Assembly: GCF_014836755.1 (NCBI RefSeq)
Contig: NZ_JACSQF010000002.1
Span: 119,405-183,404 of the forward strand
Length of the DNA: 64,000 nt
Reading direction: 5' to 3'
DNA from: Oerskovia merdavium
GTDB lineage: Bacteria; Actinomycetota; Actinomycetes; Actinomycetales; Cellulomonadaceae
In this document: positions 18,421-27,564 of the stretch, in pieces
Numbering within the stretch: the first letter of the stretch is position 1
Layout: the number at the start of each line of letters is the position of its first letter
Position numbers and translations under genes: made by a program
The notes under the pieces: model-generated
Told to the model about the DNA's origin: nothing
Seen by the model: only the letters and a program-made list of their open reading frames with translations
Database searches by the model: none

Positions 18421-19518
18421 ATGAGTACTCCCACCGCCTCCCACCCGCGAACGGCCCGTGCGCGCGGACTGGCTGCCGCCGCGCTCCGGCAGTGGCACCT
18501 GCACCCCCGGTGGGCCATGGCGCTGCGCGGCGCTGTGGCCGCCGCGGTCGCGTGGGTCGTCGGGATCGTGCTGCCCGAGCCCTTCTCCGACTATCCGTAC
18601 TACGCGCCGCTCGGCGCCGTCGTCGCGACCACGAGCACCGTGGCCCGGTCCGTCCGGGAATCCTTCCAGGCGGTCGGTGCGATCGTCGTCGGGGCGCTCG
18701 TCGCGCGCGGCGTGGACGTCGTGCTCGCGCCCAGCGCGCTGTCGATCGCGCTCGTCGTCGCGATCGCGATCCTCGTCGCGGGGTGGGGGCTCCTGGGTGA
18801 CATGGGGTCGTGGGCCGTGACCTCGGCGCTGTTCGTCCTCATCATCGGGAACGCGGACAAGGTCGGGTACATGGGGGCGTACATCGGCCTCGTCCTGGTC
18901 GGGTCGCTCGTGGGGATCGGGATCAACCTGCTCTTCCCGCCGCTGCCCCTCGCGGCGTCCGACGTCGACCTCGACCGGCTCAAGGACGCGCTCGCGGACC
19001 AGCTCGACCACCTCGCGGACGGGCTCGACAGCGACGTCGCGCCCTCACCCGAGGAGTGGGACGACCGGCGTCTGCTCCTCGGTCCGGTGGTCGACCGGTC
19101 GCAGCGGTCGGCCGAGCAGGCGCGCGAGGCGGCGCACATCAACCGCCGGGCCCGCCGGTACGCCGAGGCGACCCGAGCCCAAGGCTCCCAGGCGAGCGCG
19201 CTGGGGGTGACGTCGTCGGTCGTCGGGGACCTGACCCGGCTCGTCACCGGGTGGGAGCGGCAGGACCTCGACGACCTCGCGTTCGGCCAGTCCCTGAGGC
19301 CCCTCGTGCGCGACGCCCTGCGCGCGTACGCGGGAGCCGTGCGCTCCACGGCCGGGGCGCTCGCGGACCCCGAGGCGCTCGCCCGCGTCCGGGACGCGAC
19401 CGAGCGGCTGCGGCGGGCCGTGCGCGAGGTGCGCAGCGGGTCGGACGAGGACTATTTCGTCGCCGGGGCGACCGTGCTGGCGATCCGGCGCGGGGTCGCA
19501 GCGCTGGGCGGGGAGTAG
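18421..19518 (+). CDS. FUSC/ArAE-type integral membrane protein
   Basis: A 365-aa protein with about six hydrophobic segments in the first 185 residues (PYYAPLGAVVATTSTVARS region near 60-80, LLFPPLP at the end of the block). A helical, charged cytoplasmic C-terminal half (about 190-365) follows. This is the layout of the fusaric-acid-resistance / aromatic-acid-exporter family. Family members are thought to export aromatic acids; direct evidence for any substrate here is lacking. It is transcribed on its own, downstream of the OhrR-like gene. Confidence 0.8.
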   Translation: MSTPTASHPRTARARGLAAAALRQWHLHPRWAMALRGAVAAAVAWVVGIVLPEPFSDYPYYAPLGAVVATTSTVARSVRESFQAVGAIVVGALVARGVDVVLAPSALSIALVVAIAILVAGWGLLGDMGSWAVTSALFVLIIGNADKVGYMGAYIGLVLVGSLVGIGINLLFPPLPLAASDVDLDRLKDALADQLDHLADGLDSDVAPSPEEWDDRRLLLGPVVDRSQRSAEQAREAAHINRRARRYAEATRAQGSQASALGVTSSVVGDLTRLVTGWERQDLDDLAFGQSLRPLVRDALRAYAGAVRSTAGALADPEALARVRDATERLRRAVREVRSGSDEDYFVAGATVLAIRRGVAALGGE

Positions 19519-19564
19519 GGCTCGCGCAGCCCTGCGGACCGGGCGCGGCGAGAGGCCGCGCGGC

Positions 19565-19570
19565 TACCCT
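19565..19570 (+). promoter_or_regulatory. -10 hexamer TACCCT upstream of the 137-aa gene
   Basis: TACCCT lies 44 bases before the ATG at 19615. That gene also has a CAGGAGG ribosome site, so this would be a leadered transcript. Confidence 0.35.
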
Positions 19571-19614
19571 GGTCCGGGACGCCTTCCGGGAGCCCACGAT
19601 CAGGAGGTCGTCCG

Positions 19615-20028
19615 ATGAGCACGTCCGCCTCGGTCGCCGTGCAGGAGATCCTCGCGCGGTGGCACGGCTTCCAGGAGTGCTACCTCGAGGAGGTCCGCGT
19701 CGAGGAGTTCGGCTACAGCCTCCGCCTGACCTTCGACCACGTGTGGCAGTCCGAGGGCGTCCTGCGGGACGACCTTGATGTGCCGTCGCTCGTCTCGCTC
19801 CGGTGCGTGGGGGTCCGCAGGCTCGAGTACGTCGCAGATGCTCCCGCGCGCACCGTCGCCAACCGGGCGCAGCTCGCACCCGGCTGCACCGAGGTCTCGC
19901 TCGTCGTCGCGATCCCTTCGGACGATCCCGTCGCGATCCGTCTCGGGTGGGAGTGGGACGGGCGCGAGCTGGAGATCCACTGTGTGGCCGTCGAGGAGGT
20001 GCCGCCCGAGGCCACTGGGGCACCGTGA
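19615..20028 (+). CDS. Hypothetical protein (137 aa)
   Basis: A soluble acidic protein without signal or membrane segments. The pattern [18 protein letters not shown] followed by [13 protein letters not shown] suggests a small alpha/beta fold. It is somewhat reminiscent of immunity-type proteins, but no family can be assigned from the sequence. A strong CAGGAGG site lies 8 bases before the ATG. It is convergent with the HAD phosphatase gene, with an 8-base gap. Confidence 0.65.
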   Translation: MSTSASVAVQEILARWHGFQECYLEEVRVEEFGYSLRLTFDHVWQSEGVLRDDLDVPSLVSLRCVGVRRLEYVADAPARTVANRAQLAPGCTEVSLVVAIPSDDPVAIRLGWEWDGRELEIHCVAVEEVPPEATGAP

Positions 20029-20035
20029 GCGCGCG

Positions 20036-20767
20036 TCAGGCGTCGGTCACGCTGATCGACCCGTCCTGCCCGACGGCGAAGCGCACCTCGTCGAGCCCGC
20101 TCGCTCCCGCGTCGGGGGCCACGGAGGCTCCGGCGAGCTGCGCGAGCGTGTGCGTGCCCTCGACGACGAGCACCGCGCACCCGGCCGCTCGACCCGCGGT
20201 CACGCCGGCAGGGGCGTCCTCGACCACGAGGCACCGCGACGGGTCGACGCCGAGCCGCTCGGCACCGAGCAGGAACGGGTCGGGGTCGGGCTTGCCGTGC
20301 GCGACGTCGTCGGCCGTGACGACGACCGCGGGCGGCACGAGGCCCGAGGCCGCGATGCGTGCCGCGGCGAGCGGACGCGTGCACGAGGTGACGATCGCCT
20401 GCCGGGTCGCGGGCAGCGACGCGAACGCGTCGACCGTGCCGGGCAGGATCCGCACGCCCTCGTTGTCGTTCAGCTCGAGGTCGTGGATCCGCTCGTACGC
20501 CTCCTCGACCTGGTCGACCGGCAGGAGGCGCGCGATGAAGGTGCGGGCGGGGGTGCCGTGCTCGATCTGGAACGAGTCGGCGTCCGGCAGCCCGTACTCG
20601 TGCGCCCACCGGCGCCAGTTGCGGTCGACGGCCGGCACGGAGTCGATCAGCGTGCCGTCCATGTCGAACAGGATCGCGTCGAACGTGCGCCCGGCGAACG
20701 CGGCGCCCGGCGTGGGGAGCACGGGAGGCTCGGGGAGGTCGGGGCCGGGTACGGGGAGGACGGACAT
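20036..20767 (-). CDS. HAD-superfamily hydrolase, subfamily IA (sugar-phosphatase-like)
   Basis: A 243-aa phosphatase. The catalytic motif I is [11 protein letters not shown], with nucleophile Asp35 and general acid Asp37. Motif II is VTSCTRP, motif III Lys in GKPDPDPF, and motif [13 protein letters not shown]1 helical cap lies between motifs I and II. The pattern is closest to glycerol-3-phosphatase or beta-phosphoglucomutase-like phosphatases. A 25-residue Pro-rich leader precedes the domain. The start is supported by a leaderless -10 hexamer. It is divergent from tmk, with 66 bases between. Confidence 0.85.
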   Translation of the reverse strand: MSVLPVPGPDLPEPPVLPTPGAAFAGRTFDAILFDMDGTLIDSVPAVDRNWRRWAHEYGLPDADSFQIEHGTPARTFIARLLPVDQVEEAYERIHDLELNDNEGVRILPGTVDAFASLPATRQAIVTSCTRPLAAARIAASGLVPPAVVVTADDVAHGKPDPDPFLLGAERLGVDPSRCLVVEDAPAGVTAGRAAGCAVLVVEGTHTLAQLAGASVAPDAGASGLDEVRFAVGQDGSISVTDA

Positions 20768-20773
20768 GCCCCG

Positions 20774-20779
20774 AGGCTA
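20774..20779 (-). promoter_or_regulatory. -10 hexamer TAGCCT of the HAD gene (leaderless)
   Basis: On the minus strand TAGCCT ends 6 bases before the ATG at 20767. Confidence 0.5.
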
Positions 20780-20821
20780 CCGGCCGTGCCGGGTCGCCCG
20801 ACGTGTGTCAGGCGGCCCGAC

Positions 20822-20827
20822 TATCGT
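20822..20827 (+). promoter_or_regulatory. -10 hexamer TATCGT of tmk-holB (leaderless)
   Basis: TATCGT ends 6 bases before the GTG at 20834, which decides this start over longer upstream frames. Confidence 0.55.
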
Positions 20828-20833
20828 GGGCGC

Positions 20834-21619
20834 GTGAGCACACCCGGTTACTTCATCTCGTTCGAGGGCGGCGACGCCGTCGGCAAGTCCACCCAGTCCC
20901 GCCTCCTGGGGGAGTGGCTGGGGGACCTGACCGGCCGCGAGGTCGTGCTGACGCGCGAGCCCGGGGGCACCGAGCTGGGCGTCGAGCTGCGCCAGGCCGT
21001 GCTGCACGGCCGGGACATGGACGCTCGCACCGAGGCCCTCATCTACGCCGCGGACCGCGCGCACCACGTCGCCCACCTGGTCCGCCCCGCGCTCGAGCGC
21101 GGCGCGGTCGTCGTGACGGACCGCTACCTCGACTCGTCGGTCGCCTACCAGGCGGGCGGCCGGGAGCTCGGCGTCGACGAGGTCGAGCTCATCTCGCTGT
21201 GGGCCGTCCAGGGGCTCATGCCGCACGTGACCGTCCTGCTGGACCTGGACCCGGCCGTCGCCGCCGAGCGTCTCCAGGGGAAGCCGGACCGTCTCGAGAG
21301 CGCCGGGCTCGACTTCCACCGCCGCACGCGCGAGGCGTTCTTGTCGCGCGCTGCCGCGGACCCCGAGCGGTGGGTCGTGATCGACGCGACCGCCTCGATC
21401 GAGGACATCCAGGCCCAGATCCGGGTGGACCTCGCGGTCCGGCTCGAGCTCACGCCCGTGGTCGAGGAGGCCGAGGACACGGTCGAGGCGCTGCCCGACG
21501 ACGGGTTCGACGACTCCGACTCGGCGATCGGCTACGTCCCTGACCTCGCGGACCTGCCGGTCACGTCCCCCGTGACGCACCCCGCGCCGGGGCCGGCCGA
21601 GCGGACGAGCGCCCCGTGA
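20834..21619 (+). CDS. tmk: Thymidylate kinase
   Basis: A 261-aa dTMP kinase making dTDP for DNA synthesis. The P-loop [10 protein letters not shown] spans 11-20. The TREPGGT segment (about 42-48) and the [11 protein letters not shown] motif (about 96-106) bind dTMP and catalyse transfer. A LID region lies near 150-160. The protein has an acidic C-terminal extension of about 50 residues (rich in Asp, Glu and Pro) beyond the usual length of about 210. The GTG start is set by the -10 hexamer 6 bases upstream. The stop overlaps the holB start (GTGA), the common tmk-holB pair. Confidence 0.95.
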   Translation: MSTPGYFISFEGGDAVGKSTQSRLLGEWLGDLTGREVVLTREPGGTELGVELRQAVLHGRDMDARTEALIYAADRAHHVAHLVRPALERGAVVVTDRYLDSSVAYQAGGRELGVDEVELISLWAVQGLMPHVTVLLDLDPAVAAERLQGKPDRLESAGLDFHRRTREAFLSRAAADPERWVVIDATASIEDIQAQIRVDLAVRLELTPVVEEAEDTVEALPDDGFDDSDSAIGYVPDLADLPVTSPVTHPAPGPAERTSAP

Positions 21620-22752
21620 CGGTCTGGGACGACGTCGTCGGGCAGGAGCACGCGGTCGAGCTGCTCTCGGCCGCGGCCACCGACCCCGCGGCCATGACGC
21701 ACGGCTGGCTCCTGACGGGACCGCCCGGCTCGGGGCGGTCGAACGCCGCTCGGGCCTTCGCGGCCGCGCTGCAGTGCGAGCTGGGTGGGTGCGGGGTGTG
21801 CCAGGCGTGCACCACGACCCTCGCGGGCACCCACGCGGACGTGACGATCGTCGCGACCGAGAAGGTGACCATCGCGATCAGCGAGGTGCGTGACCTGGTG
21901 GGCGTCGCCAGCCGCCGTCCCTCGCAGGGGCGCTGGCGCGTCATCATCGTGGAGGACGCCGACCGCATGGCCGAGCGCACCACCAACGTTCTCCTCAAGG
22001 CCATCGAGGAGCCGCCGCCCCGCACGGTCTGGATCCTGTGCGCCCCCAGCCCGCAGGACGTCCTGGTGACGATCCGCTCGCGGTGCCGTGGCGTGGCGCT
22101 CCGGGTGCCGCCGGTCGAGGCCGTCGCCCGTCTGCTCGTCGCCCGTGACGGCGTGGACCCTGTCGTGGCCGAGGCCGCGGCGCGCGCCGCGCAGAGCCAC
22201 ATCGGCCTGGCGCGCCGTCTGGCCCGGGACGGCAAGGCGCGCGAGCGCCGGTCCTCGGTCCTGTCGATCGCGCGCCGCATCCGTGGCGTCGGGGACGCCG
22301 TGGTCGCCGCGGGCGAGCTGGTCGAGGTCGCTCAGGCCGAGGCCAAGGCCGCGACCGAGGAACGCGACGCGGTCGAGAAGGCTGAGCTCCTGCGTGCGCT
22401 GGGCGTCGAGGCGGGCGGCGTGATGCCGCCCAAGCTGCGCTCGCAGCTCACGGACCTCGAGAAGGACCAGAAGCGCCGCGCGACCCGTCACCAGCGCGAC
22501 GTCCTGGACCGCGCGATGCTGGACCTGCTCTCGCTCTACCGCGACGTGCTCGTGGTGCAGCTCGGTGCCCACGTGGACCTCGTGAACACCGAGCTCGCCG
22601 AGACCGTGCAGGCCCTGGCCGAGGACTCGACCCCCGAGCAGACCGTGCGCCGCATGGACGCGATCGGGGTGGCTCGGGAGCGCCTCGACGGCAACGTGGC
22701 GCCGCTGCTCGCGCTCGAGGCCATGGCGATCGCCCTGCGCCCGCAGGGCTGA
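21616..22752 (+). CDS. holB: DNA polymerase III subunit delta'
   Basis: A 378-aa clamp-loader subunit. The AAA+ domain begins at [11 protein letters not shown]. The P-loop-like GPPGSGRS (35-42) has Arg where Walker A has Lys, fitting the non-hydrolysing delta' role. A Cys cluster ([12 protein letters not shown], about 54-65) forms the zinc module. The SRC/RCRG motif appears as TIRSRCRG near 153-160. Its GTG start lies within the tmk stop (GTGA), indicating coupled translation. The gene ends 11 bases before the convergent HxlR gene. Confidence 0.93.
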   Translation: MTVWDDVVGQEHAVELLSAAATDPAAMTHGWLLTGPPGSGRSNAARAFAAALQCELGGCGVCQACTTTLAGTHADVTIVATEKVTIAISEVRDLVGVASRRPSQGRWRVIIVEDADRMAERTTNVLLKAIEEPPPRTVWILCAPSPQDVLVTIRSRCRGVALRVPPVEAVARLLVARDGVDPVVAEAAARAAQSHIGLARRLARDGKARERRSSVLSIARRIRGVGDAVVAAGELVEVAQAEAKAATEERDAVEKAELLRALGVEAGGVMPPKLRSQLTDLEKDQKRRATRHQRDVLDRAMLDLLSLYRDVLVVQLGAHVDLVNTELAETVQALAEDSTPEQTVRRMDAIGVARERLDGNVAPLLALEAMAIALRPQG

Positions 22753-22763
22753 GCGCCCGCCGC

Positions 22764-23165
22764 TCAGACCGTCGACGCCTCGCGCGCGGCGACGATCCGC
22801 TCGCCGTTGGCCTCGGACCAGGCACGGATCGCGTCGACCGGGCCCAGGAGCGAGCGGCCCAGGTCCGTGAGCGAGTACTCGACGCGCGGGGGGACCTCGG
22901 CGTAGACGGTCCTCGTGACGATCCCGTCGCGCTCGAGAGAGCGCAGCGTCTGCGTGAGGACCTTGGGGGTCACGGCGCCGATCTTCTCGCGCAGCTCCCC
23001 GAACCGCAGCACGCCCGTCCGCAGCGCCATGAGGACGAGCAGCGTCCACTTGTCCCCGAGGCGTTCGACCACGAGCCGCGACGGGCAGGTGGGGGAGAAG
23101 ACGTCGGGCACCTCGTCGACCGTTCCCACAGTATCCACAAGGTAATAATGGCACGTTGAAGTCAT
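22764..23165 (-). CDS. HxlR-family transcriptional regulator
   Basis: A 133-aa winged-helix regulator with the HxlR signature: CPSRLVVERLGDKWTLLVL, then RFGELREKIGAVTPKVLTQTLRSLERDGIV, then VPPRVEYSLTDLG. The conserved N-terminal Cys of HxlR proteins (Cys27, redox- or aldehyde-sensing in relatives) is present in SPTCPSR. The ATG at 23165 is used; a GTG at 23138 is an equally possible start (124 aa). It diverges from the epimerase gene across about 85 bases, so the pair is probably a regulator with its target. Confidence 0.85.
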   Translation of the reverse strand: MTSTCHYYLVDTVGTVDEVPDVFSPTCPSRLVVERLGDKWTLLVLMALRTGVLRFGELREKIGAVTPKVLTQTLRSLERDGIVTRTVYAEVPPRVEYSLTDLGRSLLGPVDAIRAWSEANGERIVAAREASTV

Positions 23166-23249
23166 TGGTACCTGTTGGATACCGTCAGGATCCTCACGGC
23201 GCACCGGGCGTCGTCGGCGCCCCGTGGGGGCGGGTTCGAGGAGGCTCAC

Positions 23250-24161
23250 ATGAAGGTTCTGCTGACGGGCGGCACGGGATACATCGGGTCCGCGGTGCTC
23301 GCCGCGCTCGTGGCTCGCGGTCACGAGGTGACGGCCCTGGTCCGCAGCGAGGGGTCTGCACGCACGGTCGAGGCCGCGGGAGCGACGCCGGCCGTCGTCG
23401 ACCTCACGGACACCACGGTGGTCGCCACGCTCCTCGCGGACGCCGACGCCGCGGTCCACGCCGCGGCTGCGAGCGACGGCTCGAGCCCCACGATCGACGC
23501 CTCGGTCGTCGACGCGGTCCTCGCCACGTTCGACGGCACGGCCAGGCCGTTCGTCCACACGAGCGGGATCTGGGTCTACGGGAGCGGGGACGCGATCGAC
23601 GAGGGCTCGCCCCTGGACCCGCCCGCGATCGTCGCATGGCGCCTCCCGATCGAGGAGCGGCTCCTCGCGGCCACGGCCCAGGGGCGCGTGGTCGGGTCGG
23701 TCGTGGTCCCCGGCGTCGTCTACGGCCACGGTGCGGGTATCCCGGGGATCGTCGCGGGTGCGCCGCGCCGCGAGGGGCCCGACGGCGCATCCCTCACCCT
23801 CGTGGGCAGCGGCACCCAGCACTGGGCGACGGTCCACGTCGACGACCTCGCCGAGCTCTACGTGCTCGCGGTCGAGCGAGGCCTGACCGGCCGCCTCCTC
23901 GGCACGACCGACGAGCCTGCCTCCGTCACCGACCTCACGCGTGCGGCGAGCCGGGCCGCGGGGCTGGGCGGCGCCGTCGGGCCGGAGAGCGACGACGCGA
24001 CCCGCGAGCGCCTCGGCGCCCCCTTCGCCGACGCGCTGCTCCTCGACCAGCGGGTCGCGCCCGAGACGCGTGCGCGCTCCCTGGGCTGGAGCCCGCGCCG
24101 CCCGTCCCTCGTCGAGGAGCTCGAGACAGGGAGCTACGCGCCTGCAGCGTCTCCGCGCTGA
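23250..24161 (+). CDS. NAD-dependent epimerase/dehydratase family protein (extended SDR)
   Basis: A 303-aa Rossmann-fold protein beginning MKVLLTGGTGYIGSAVL, with the GxxGxxG motif at 7-13. The segments GIWVYG and VVPGVVYGHG occupy the positions of the extended/atypical SDR active-site strands. No clear YxxxK is seen, which points to the atypical branch. The ATG at 23250 has GAGGAGG upstream and begins exactly at the dinucleotide-binding strand. It is divergent from the HxlR regulator; such pairs often respond to quinones or aldehydes. Confidence 0.82.
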   Translation: MKVLLTGGTGYIGSAVLAALVARGHEVTALVRSEGSARTVEAAGATPAVVDLTDTTVVATLLADADAAVHAAAASDGSSPTIDASVVDAVLATFDGTARPFVHTSGIWVYGSGDAIDEGSPLDPPAIVAWRLPIEERLLAATAQGRVVGSVVVPGVVYGHGAGIPGIVAGAPRREGPDGASLTLVGSGTQHWATVHVDDLAELYVLAVERGLTGRLLGTTDEPASVTDLTRAASRAAGLGGAVGPESDDATRERLGAPFADALLLDQRVAPETRARSLGWSPRRPSLVEELETGSYAPAASPR

Positions 24162-24290
24162 GCGCGGGCGTCCACGCGGCGTTCATCCGATCGTCGCGCG
24201 GACGCCCGGCCGGGGACACCGTGACGCTGGACGCCGGGGCTAGTGTCGCGAGCGACAAGACACCGGACCACCGGAAAGGGCACCACGACG

Positions 24291-24953
24291 ATGACCCTCA
24301 CCCTCACGCTCGTCCGCCACGGGCAGACCGTCCTCAACGCACGCCGACACCTCCAGGGGGCGTGCGACTCCCCGCTCACGCGCACCGGGCGAGCCGGGGT
24401 GCGCGTGACCGCGCAGCACCTCGCACGCCACGACTTCGACACCGCGTACTCCTCGCCCCAGGGCCGTGCGGTCCTCACGGCCATGGAGATCCTGCGCCAC
24501 CACCCCGACCTGCCCATCACGGTCGACGCCGACCTGCGCGAGCTGTCGTTCGGCTCGTTCGAGCGGCGACCCGAGCACGAGCTCGACGGGGTCGTGCCGT
24601 GGTCGGTGCTCGTGCCCGCGGTGCTCGCGGGCACGCACCCCGGGGTCGGCGGGGGAGAGCCGGGAGCCGAGTTCATGGCACGGGTGCGCGGGGTGTTCGG
24701 GCGCATCGTCGCCGCGCACGACGACGCCTCAGGGCCGGGGGCGGGCCGAGACCGGAACGTGCTCGTCGTCGGGCACGGGCTGACGCTCGGTGCCTACCTC
24801 GCGACGATCGACCCGACCGGGCTGGCGGCGCTGCCGAACGCCTCGGTCTCGACCGTCGAGGTCACCGACGGCGTCGCGCGCGTCGTGGCCGTGGGCGTCG
24901 ACGTCGCGGGGCACGGCGCGGTCGCGGCGCGTCCCGCGCCCGTCTCGGCCTGA
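24291..24953 (+). CDS. Histidine phosphatase family protein
   Basis: A 220-aa phosphoglycerate-mutase-like enzyme. The catalytic signature LVRHGQT occurs at 7-13, the second His in VVGHGLT near 161-167, and conserved YSSPQGRAVLTA near 58. The reaction is phosphate transfer to an active-site His; substrates in this family range from phosphosugars to nucleotides. The start at 24291 is chosen for GGAAAGGG at 24273-24280. It is downstream of, and in the same direction as, the epimerase gene, with about 130 bases between. Confidence 0.83.
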   Translation: MTLTLTLVRHGQTVLNARRHLQGACDSPLTRTGRAGVRVTAQHLARHDFDTAYSSPQGRAVLTAMEILRHHPDLPITVDADLRELSFGSFERRPEHELDGVVPWSVLVPAVLAGTHPGVGGGEPGAEFMARVRGVFGRIVAAHDDASGPGAGRDRNVLVVGHGLTLGAYLATIDPTGLAALPNASVSTVEVTDGVARVVAVGVDVAGHGAVAARPAPVSA

Positions 24954-25073
24954 GGCCCACGCCCGGCGGCACCGTTCAGCCGGGTGAAGTGCTTGCGCGC
25001 AGTCGGTCGGATCCAGCCCCTCGTGGCACCCTGGAGTATTCGGCTCATCGCGACGCACTGGGGGAGTGGTGCT

Positions 25074-25841
25074 GTGACGACAAGAAACGAGACCGACGGA
25101 GATCTCGAGGCGGTGCTCGACGCCGTCCTGCGCGGCGACGGGCCACAGCCCGTCGGTCGCTACGCGCTCGACGTCCCGGCGGGGAAGTGGTGGTGGTCGG
25201 ACGAGCTGTTCGCGATGCACGGGTTCGTCCCGGGCGAGGTCGTCCCGACGACCGAGCTCATGCTCGCGCACAAGCACCCGGACGACCTGTCGCGCGTGCA
25301 GGGGGTGCTCGCCGAGGTGACCAGCCGTGGGACGCCGTTCAGCTGTACCCACCGGATCATCGACGCCCACGGCCGCACCAGGACCCTGGGCGTGGTGGGG
25401 CAGGGCGACCTCGACCCCGGTACGGGAGCCGTCACCCGGGTCACGGGGTACTTCATGGACCTGACGGAGACTCACGGTGCGCGCGTCCGGGAGGAGGCCT
25501 CGGCGGCGATCCGGGCGTCGGCCTCGCACCGGGCCGCGATCGAGCAGGCCAAGGGCGCGGTCATGGTCCTCTACGGCCTGAGCGAGGACGAGGCGTTCGC
25601 GCTGCTGCGCGACCACTCGAGCATCACGAACGAGCCCGTGCGGTCGATCGCTGCTCGACTGATCGCGAGCATGGCGGATCTCGGGGGGAGCACCGCGACG
25701 CGGGAGGACCTCGACGCGTTCTTCGCGCCGCCGACTCCGACGCTGCCTCCCGACGTCAGGCTCCCGACGGCGCCGCTCGCCGGGAGCGCGCCACGTCACC
25801 GAGGATCACGGCGAGCAGGACACCGTTCGAGATCCAGTTGA
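25074..25841 (+). CDS. PAS-ANTAR domain response regulator
   Basis: A 255-aa soluble protein with a PAS sensor fold (about 25-145; WWWSDELFAMHGF, then HRIIDAHGRTR and GYFMDLT). A C-terminal ANTAR domain (about 150-215; AIEQAKGAVMVLYGLSEDEAFALL) follows. ANTAR domains bind paired RNA hairpins and act as transcription antiterminators. PAS-ANTAR proteins are common in actinobacteria, and their signals are mostly unknown. The GTG start has GGGGGAG upstream. The 3' end overlaps the convergent LtrA gene by 86 bases, an antisense arrangement. Confidence 0.85.
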   Translation: MTTRNETDGDLEAVLDAVLRGDGPQPVGRYALDVPAGKWWWSDELFAMHGFVPGEVVPTTELMLAHKHPDDLSRVQGVLAEVTSRGTPFSCTHRIIDAHGRTRTLGVVGQGDLDPGTGAVTRVTGYFMDLTETHGARVREEASAAIRASASHRAAIEQAKGAVMVLYGLSEDEAFALLRDHSSITNEPVRSIAARLIASMADLGGSTATREDLDAFFAPPTPTLPPDVRLPTAPLAGSAPRHRGSRRAGHRSRSS

Positions 25842-27000
25842 TCGCGAGCGGGGAGAGCACCGGGTAGGTCGCGTAGAGCAGCCCGAGGGCGCCGACGCCT
25901 GCGACGTGAGGCAACGACCAGGATCCGCCGGTCGCGCGACGGAACAGGGTGTTGCCCGCCAGGTAGACCATGCCCGCGCCGCAGATCAGCCCGGCCGTCC
26001 ACGGGTCGGCGTGGCCCGAACCCTCGTGACCGAGCGGGTGCAGCAGGACCAGCTCGTCGGCCACGGCCGTGAGCACGATCCCGACCACGAGCAGGTACGG
26101 CACGTAGGTGTACGCGGTCTGGGCGATCATCCCGGTCGACGCCGACCCGGCGAAGTACGCGGTCGCGCGCCGTTCCGAACGGTCGAAGTACAGCAACCAC
26201 ATGAGCACGGTCGAGGCGAACGCCGCGAGGAACGCGAGGACCACGGTCGCGGTCAGCTCCAGGTCGCCGAACCCGGTGCCCGTGACGATGATCGACTCGC
26301 CCAGGCTGATGATGATGAACAGGCCGACGCGCTCGGCCATGTGCTCGCCGCGCACGACCCACGTCGAGGGGTCGGTGGGGCCCAGCACGGGTACCCGGAA
26401 GAGCGCTCGCGGCCCCGAGTAGTCGACGAGCACCGCGACGATCCACAGGATCAGGCGCCACGAGTCGTCGGGCACCAGGGCGCCCGCGACCCAGAAGACG
26501 CCCGAGGTGACCTGCCACACCGTGATGCGCACGAAGTTCGTGCCGTTCTCGGGCCAGTGCCGGTGGAGCGCGTAGGTCGTCCAGGCCGAGCGCCCCACCT
26601 GGATCGCGACGAACGTCAGTGCGAACAGCAGGGCCTTGTCGCCGAACGCCTCCGGGATGGCGCTCGACATGAGCAGACCCAGCAGCATGAGCACGAGGAG
26701 CATGGTCCGCACCGGAAGGCGCTCGGGGTCGAGCCAGTTGGTGACCCACGTGGTGTCGATCCACAGGTACCAGACCGCGGCCCCCAGGATGAGCGTCTGG
26801 ACCAGGGTGGTGCCGTCGGGGTGGGCGATGAGCGAGTGCGAGAGCTGGGTGACGGCGAACACGAACACGAGGTCGAAGAACAGCTCGATGTAGCCGACCT
26901 TGTCCGAGTCGTGCCCGTGCCCGTGACGCAGGACGTCGGTGCGCATGCCCCACGTGCCCGGCCTGCGGGCGTCGGGCCGGCGGGTGCTGGGAGCGCTCAT
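25756..27000 (-). CDS. Low-temperature-requirement A (LtrA) family membrane protein
   Basis: A 414-aa integral membrane protein with about 10-12 hydrophobic helices. The LtrA-family N-terminus KVGYIELFFDLVFVFAVTQL is at 31-50, and further family segments GESIIVTG and VERVGLF-like regions follow. The name comes from a Listeria cold-growth mutant; molecular function is unknown. Its 3' end overlaps the PAS-ANTAR gene. The weak hexamer GAGGAT lies 7 bases before the ATG. Confidence 0.87.
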   Translation of the reverse strand: MSAPSTRRPDARRPGTWGMRTDVLRHGHGHDSDKVGYIELFFDLVFVFAVTQLSHSLIAHPDGTTLVQTLILGAAVWYLWIDTTWVTNWLDPERLPVRTMLLVLMLLGLLMSSAIPEAFGDKALLFALTFVAIQVGRSAWTTYALHRHWPENGTNFVRITVWQVTSGVFWVAGALVPDDSWRLILWIVAVLVDYSGPRALFRVPVLGPTDPSTWVVRGEHMAERVGLFIIISLGESIIVTGTGFGDLELTATVVLAFLAAFASTVLMWLLYFDRSERRATAYFAGSASTGMIAQTAYTYVPYLLVVGIVLTAVADELVLLHPLGHEGSGHADPWTAGLICGAGMVYLAGNTLFRRATGGSWSLPHVAGVGALGLLYATYPVLSPLAINWISNGVLLAVILGDVARSRRAAPSGA

Positions 27001-27040
27001 GGGCGCGATCCTCGCACGCCGGGCGAGCGGCGGCGCGCGC

Positions 27041-27412
27041 TCACTCGACGGTGAACGCCTTGCCCGGCCAGTAGGCCCACTCCTCGAAGTCCGCGACGCG
27101 GCCGTCGTCCGCGAAGCGCAGGATCCACAGGTCCCGGTACTCCTGAGGTGAGGGGCCGCCGTAGCGGACCTCGAGCCGCACCACGGCCGTCGTGCCCTCG
27201 ACCGCGACGGGCGCGGCCGTCAGGGTGAACGTCTCCCCGGAGTCGACGAGCCAGAAGTCCCGGATCTCGCCGTGACCGTGCAGGGGCTCGTCGTAGGGCG
27301 AGCGAGCGTAGCGGGCGTCCTCGGTGAACAGGGTCTCGACGGCGCGCAGGTCCTCCTCGCGCCAGGCCGCCTCGTACGCGGCGACCCAGGTCATGACGGC
27401 CTCGTGGTCCAT
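27041..27412 (-). CDS. SnoaL-like / NTF2-fold protein
   Basis: A 123-aa protein of the NTF2-like fold. It has an N-terminal helix (WVAAYEAAWREEDLRAVETLFTE) then LFTEDARYARSPYDEPLHGHGEI. The conserved C-terminal strand pattern ends in FEEWAYWPG. Members are small isomerases, cyclases or stress proteins with a cone-shaped pocket; no activity can be assigned. The ATG has a weak GGAG-like site upstream. It follows the LtrA gene's promoter region on the same strand and diverges from the LysE exporter gene. Confidence 0.78.
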   Translation of the reverse strand: MDHEAVMTWVAAYEAAWREEDLRAVETLFTEDARYARSPYDEPLHGHGEIRDFWLVDSGETFTLTAAPVAVEGTTAVVRLEVRYGGPSPQEYRDLWILRFADDGRVADFEEWAYWPGKAFTVE

Positions 27413-27564
27413 GCGTGCCTCCGCTCGTCGGTCCCTCGACCGTAGTCCGGGCCGCGCGCGCCCGCATTCGCCTGGTCGTGCGGGCTCCGCCCCCGGCACA
27501 ATGGCTCTCGGCGGGCACGATCGTCGCGACGCACGCACGCCACCCGACGACAAGGAGGCCCGGC

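Noticed and set aside
20036..22752. Replication-origin neighbourhood suggested by tmk-holB
   Set aside because: No dnaA, dnaN or DnaA-box cluster is seen; the tmk-holB pair is often far from oriC.
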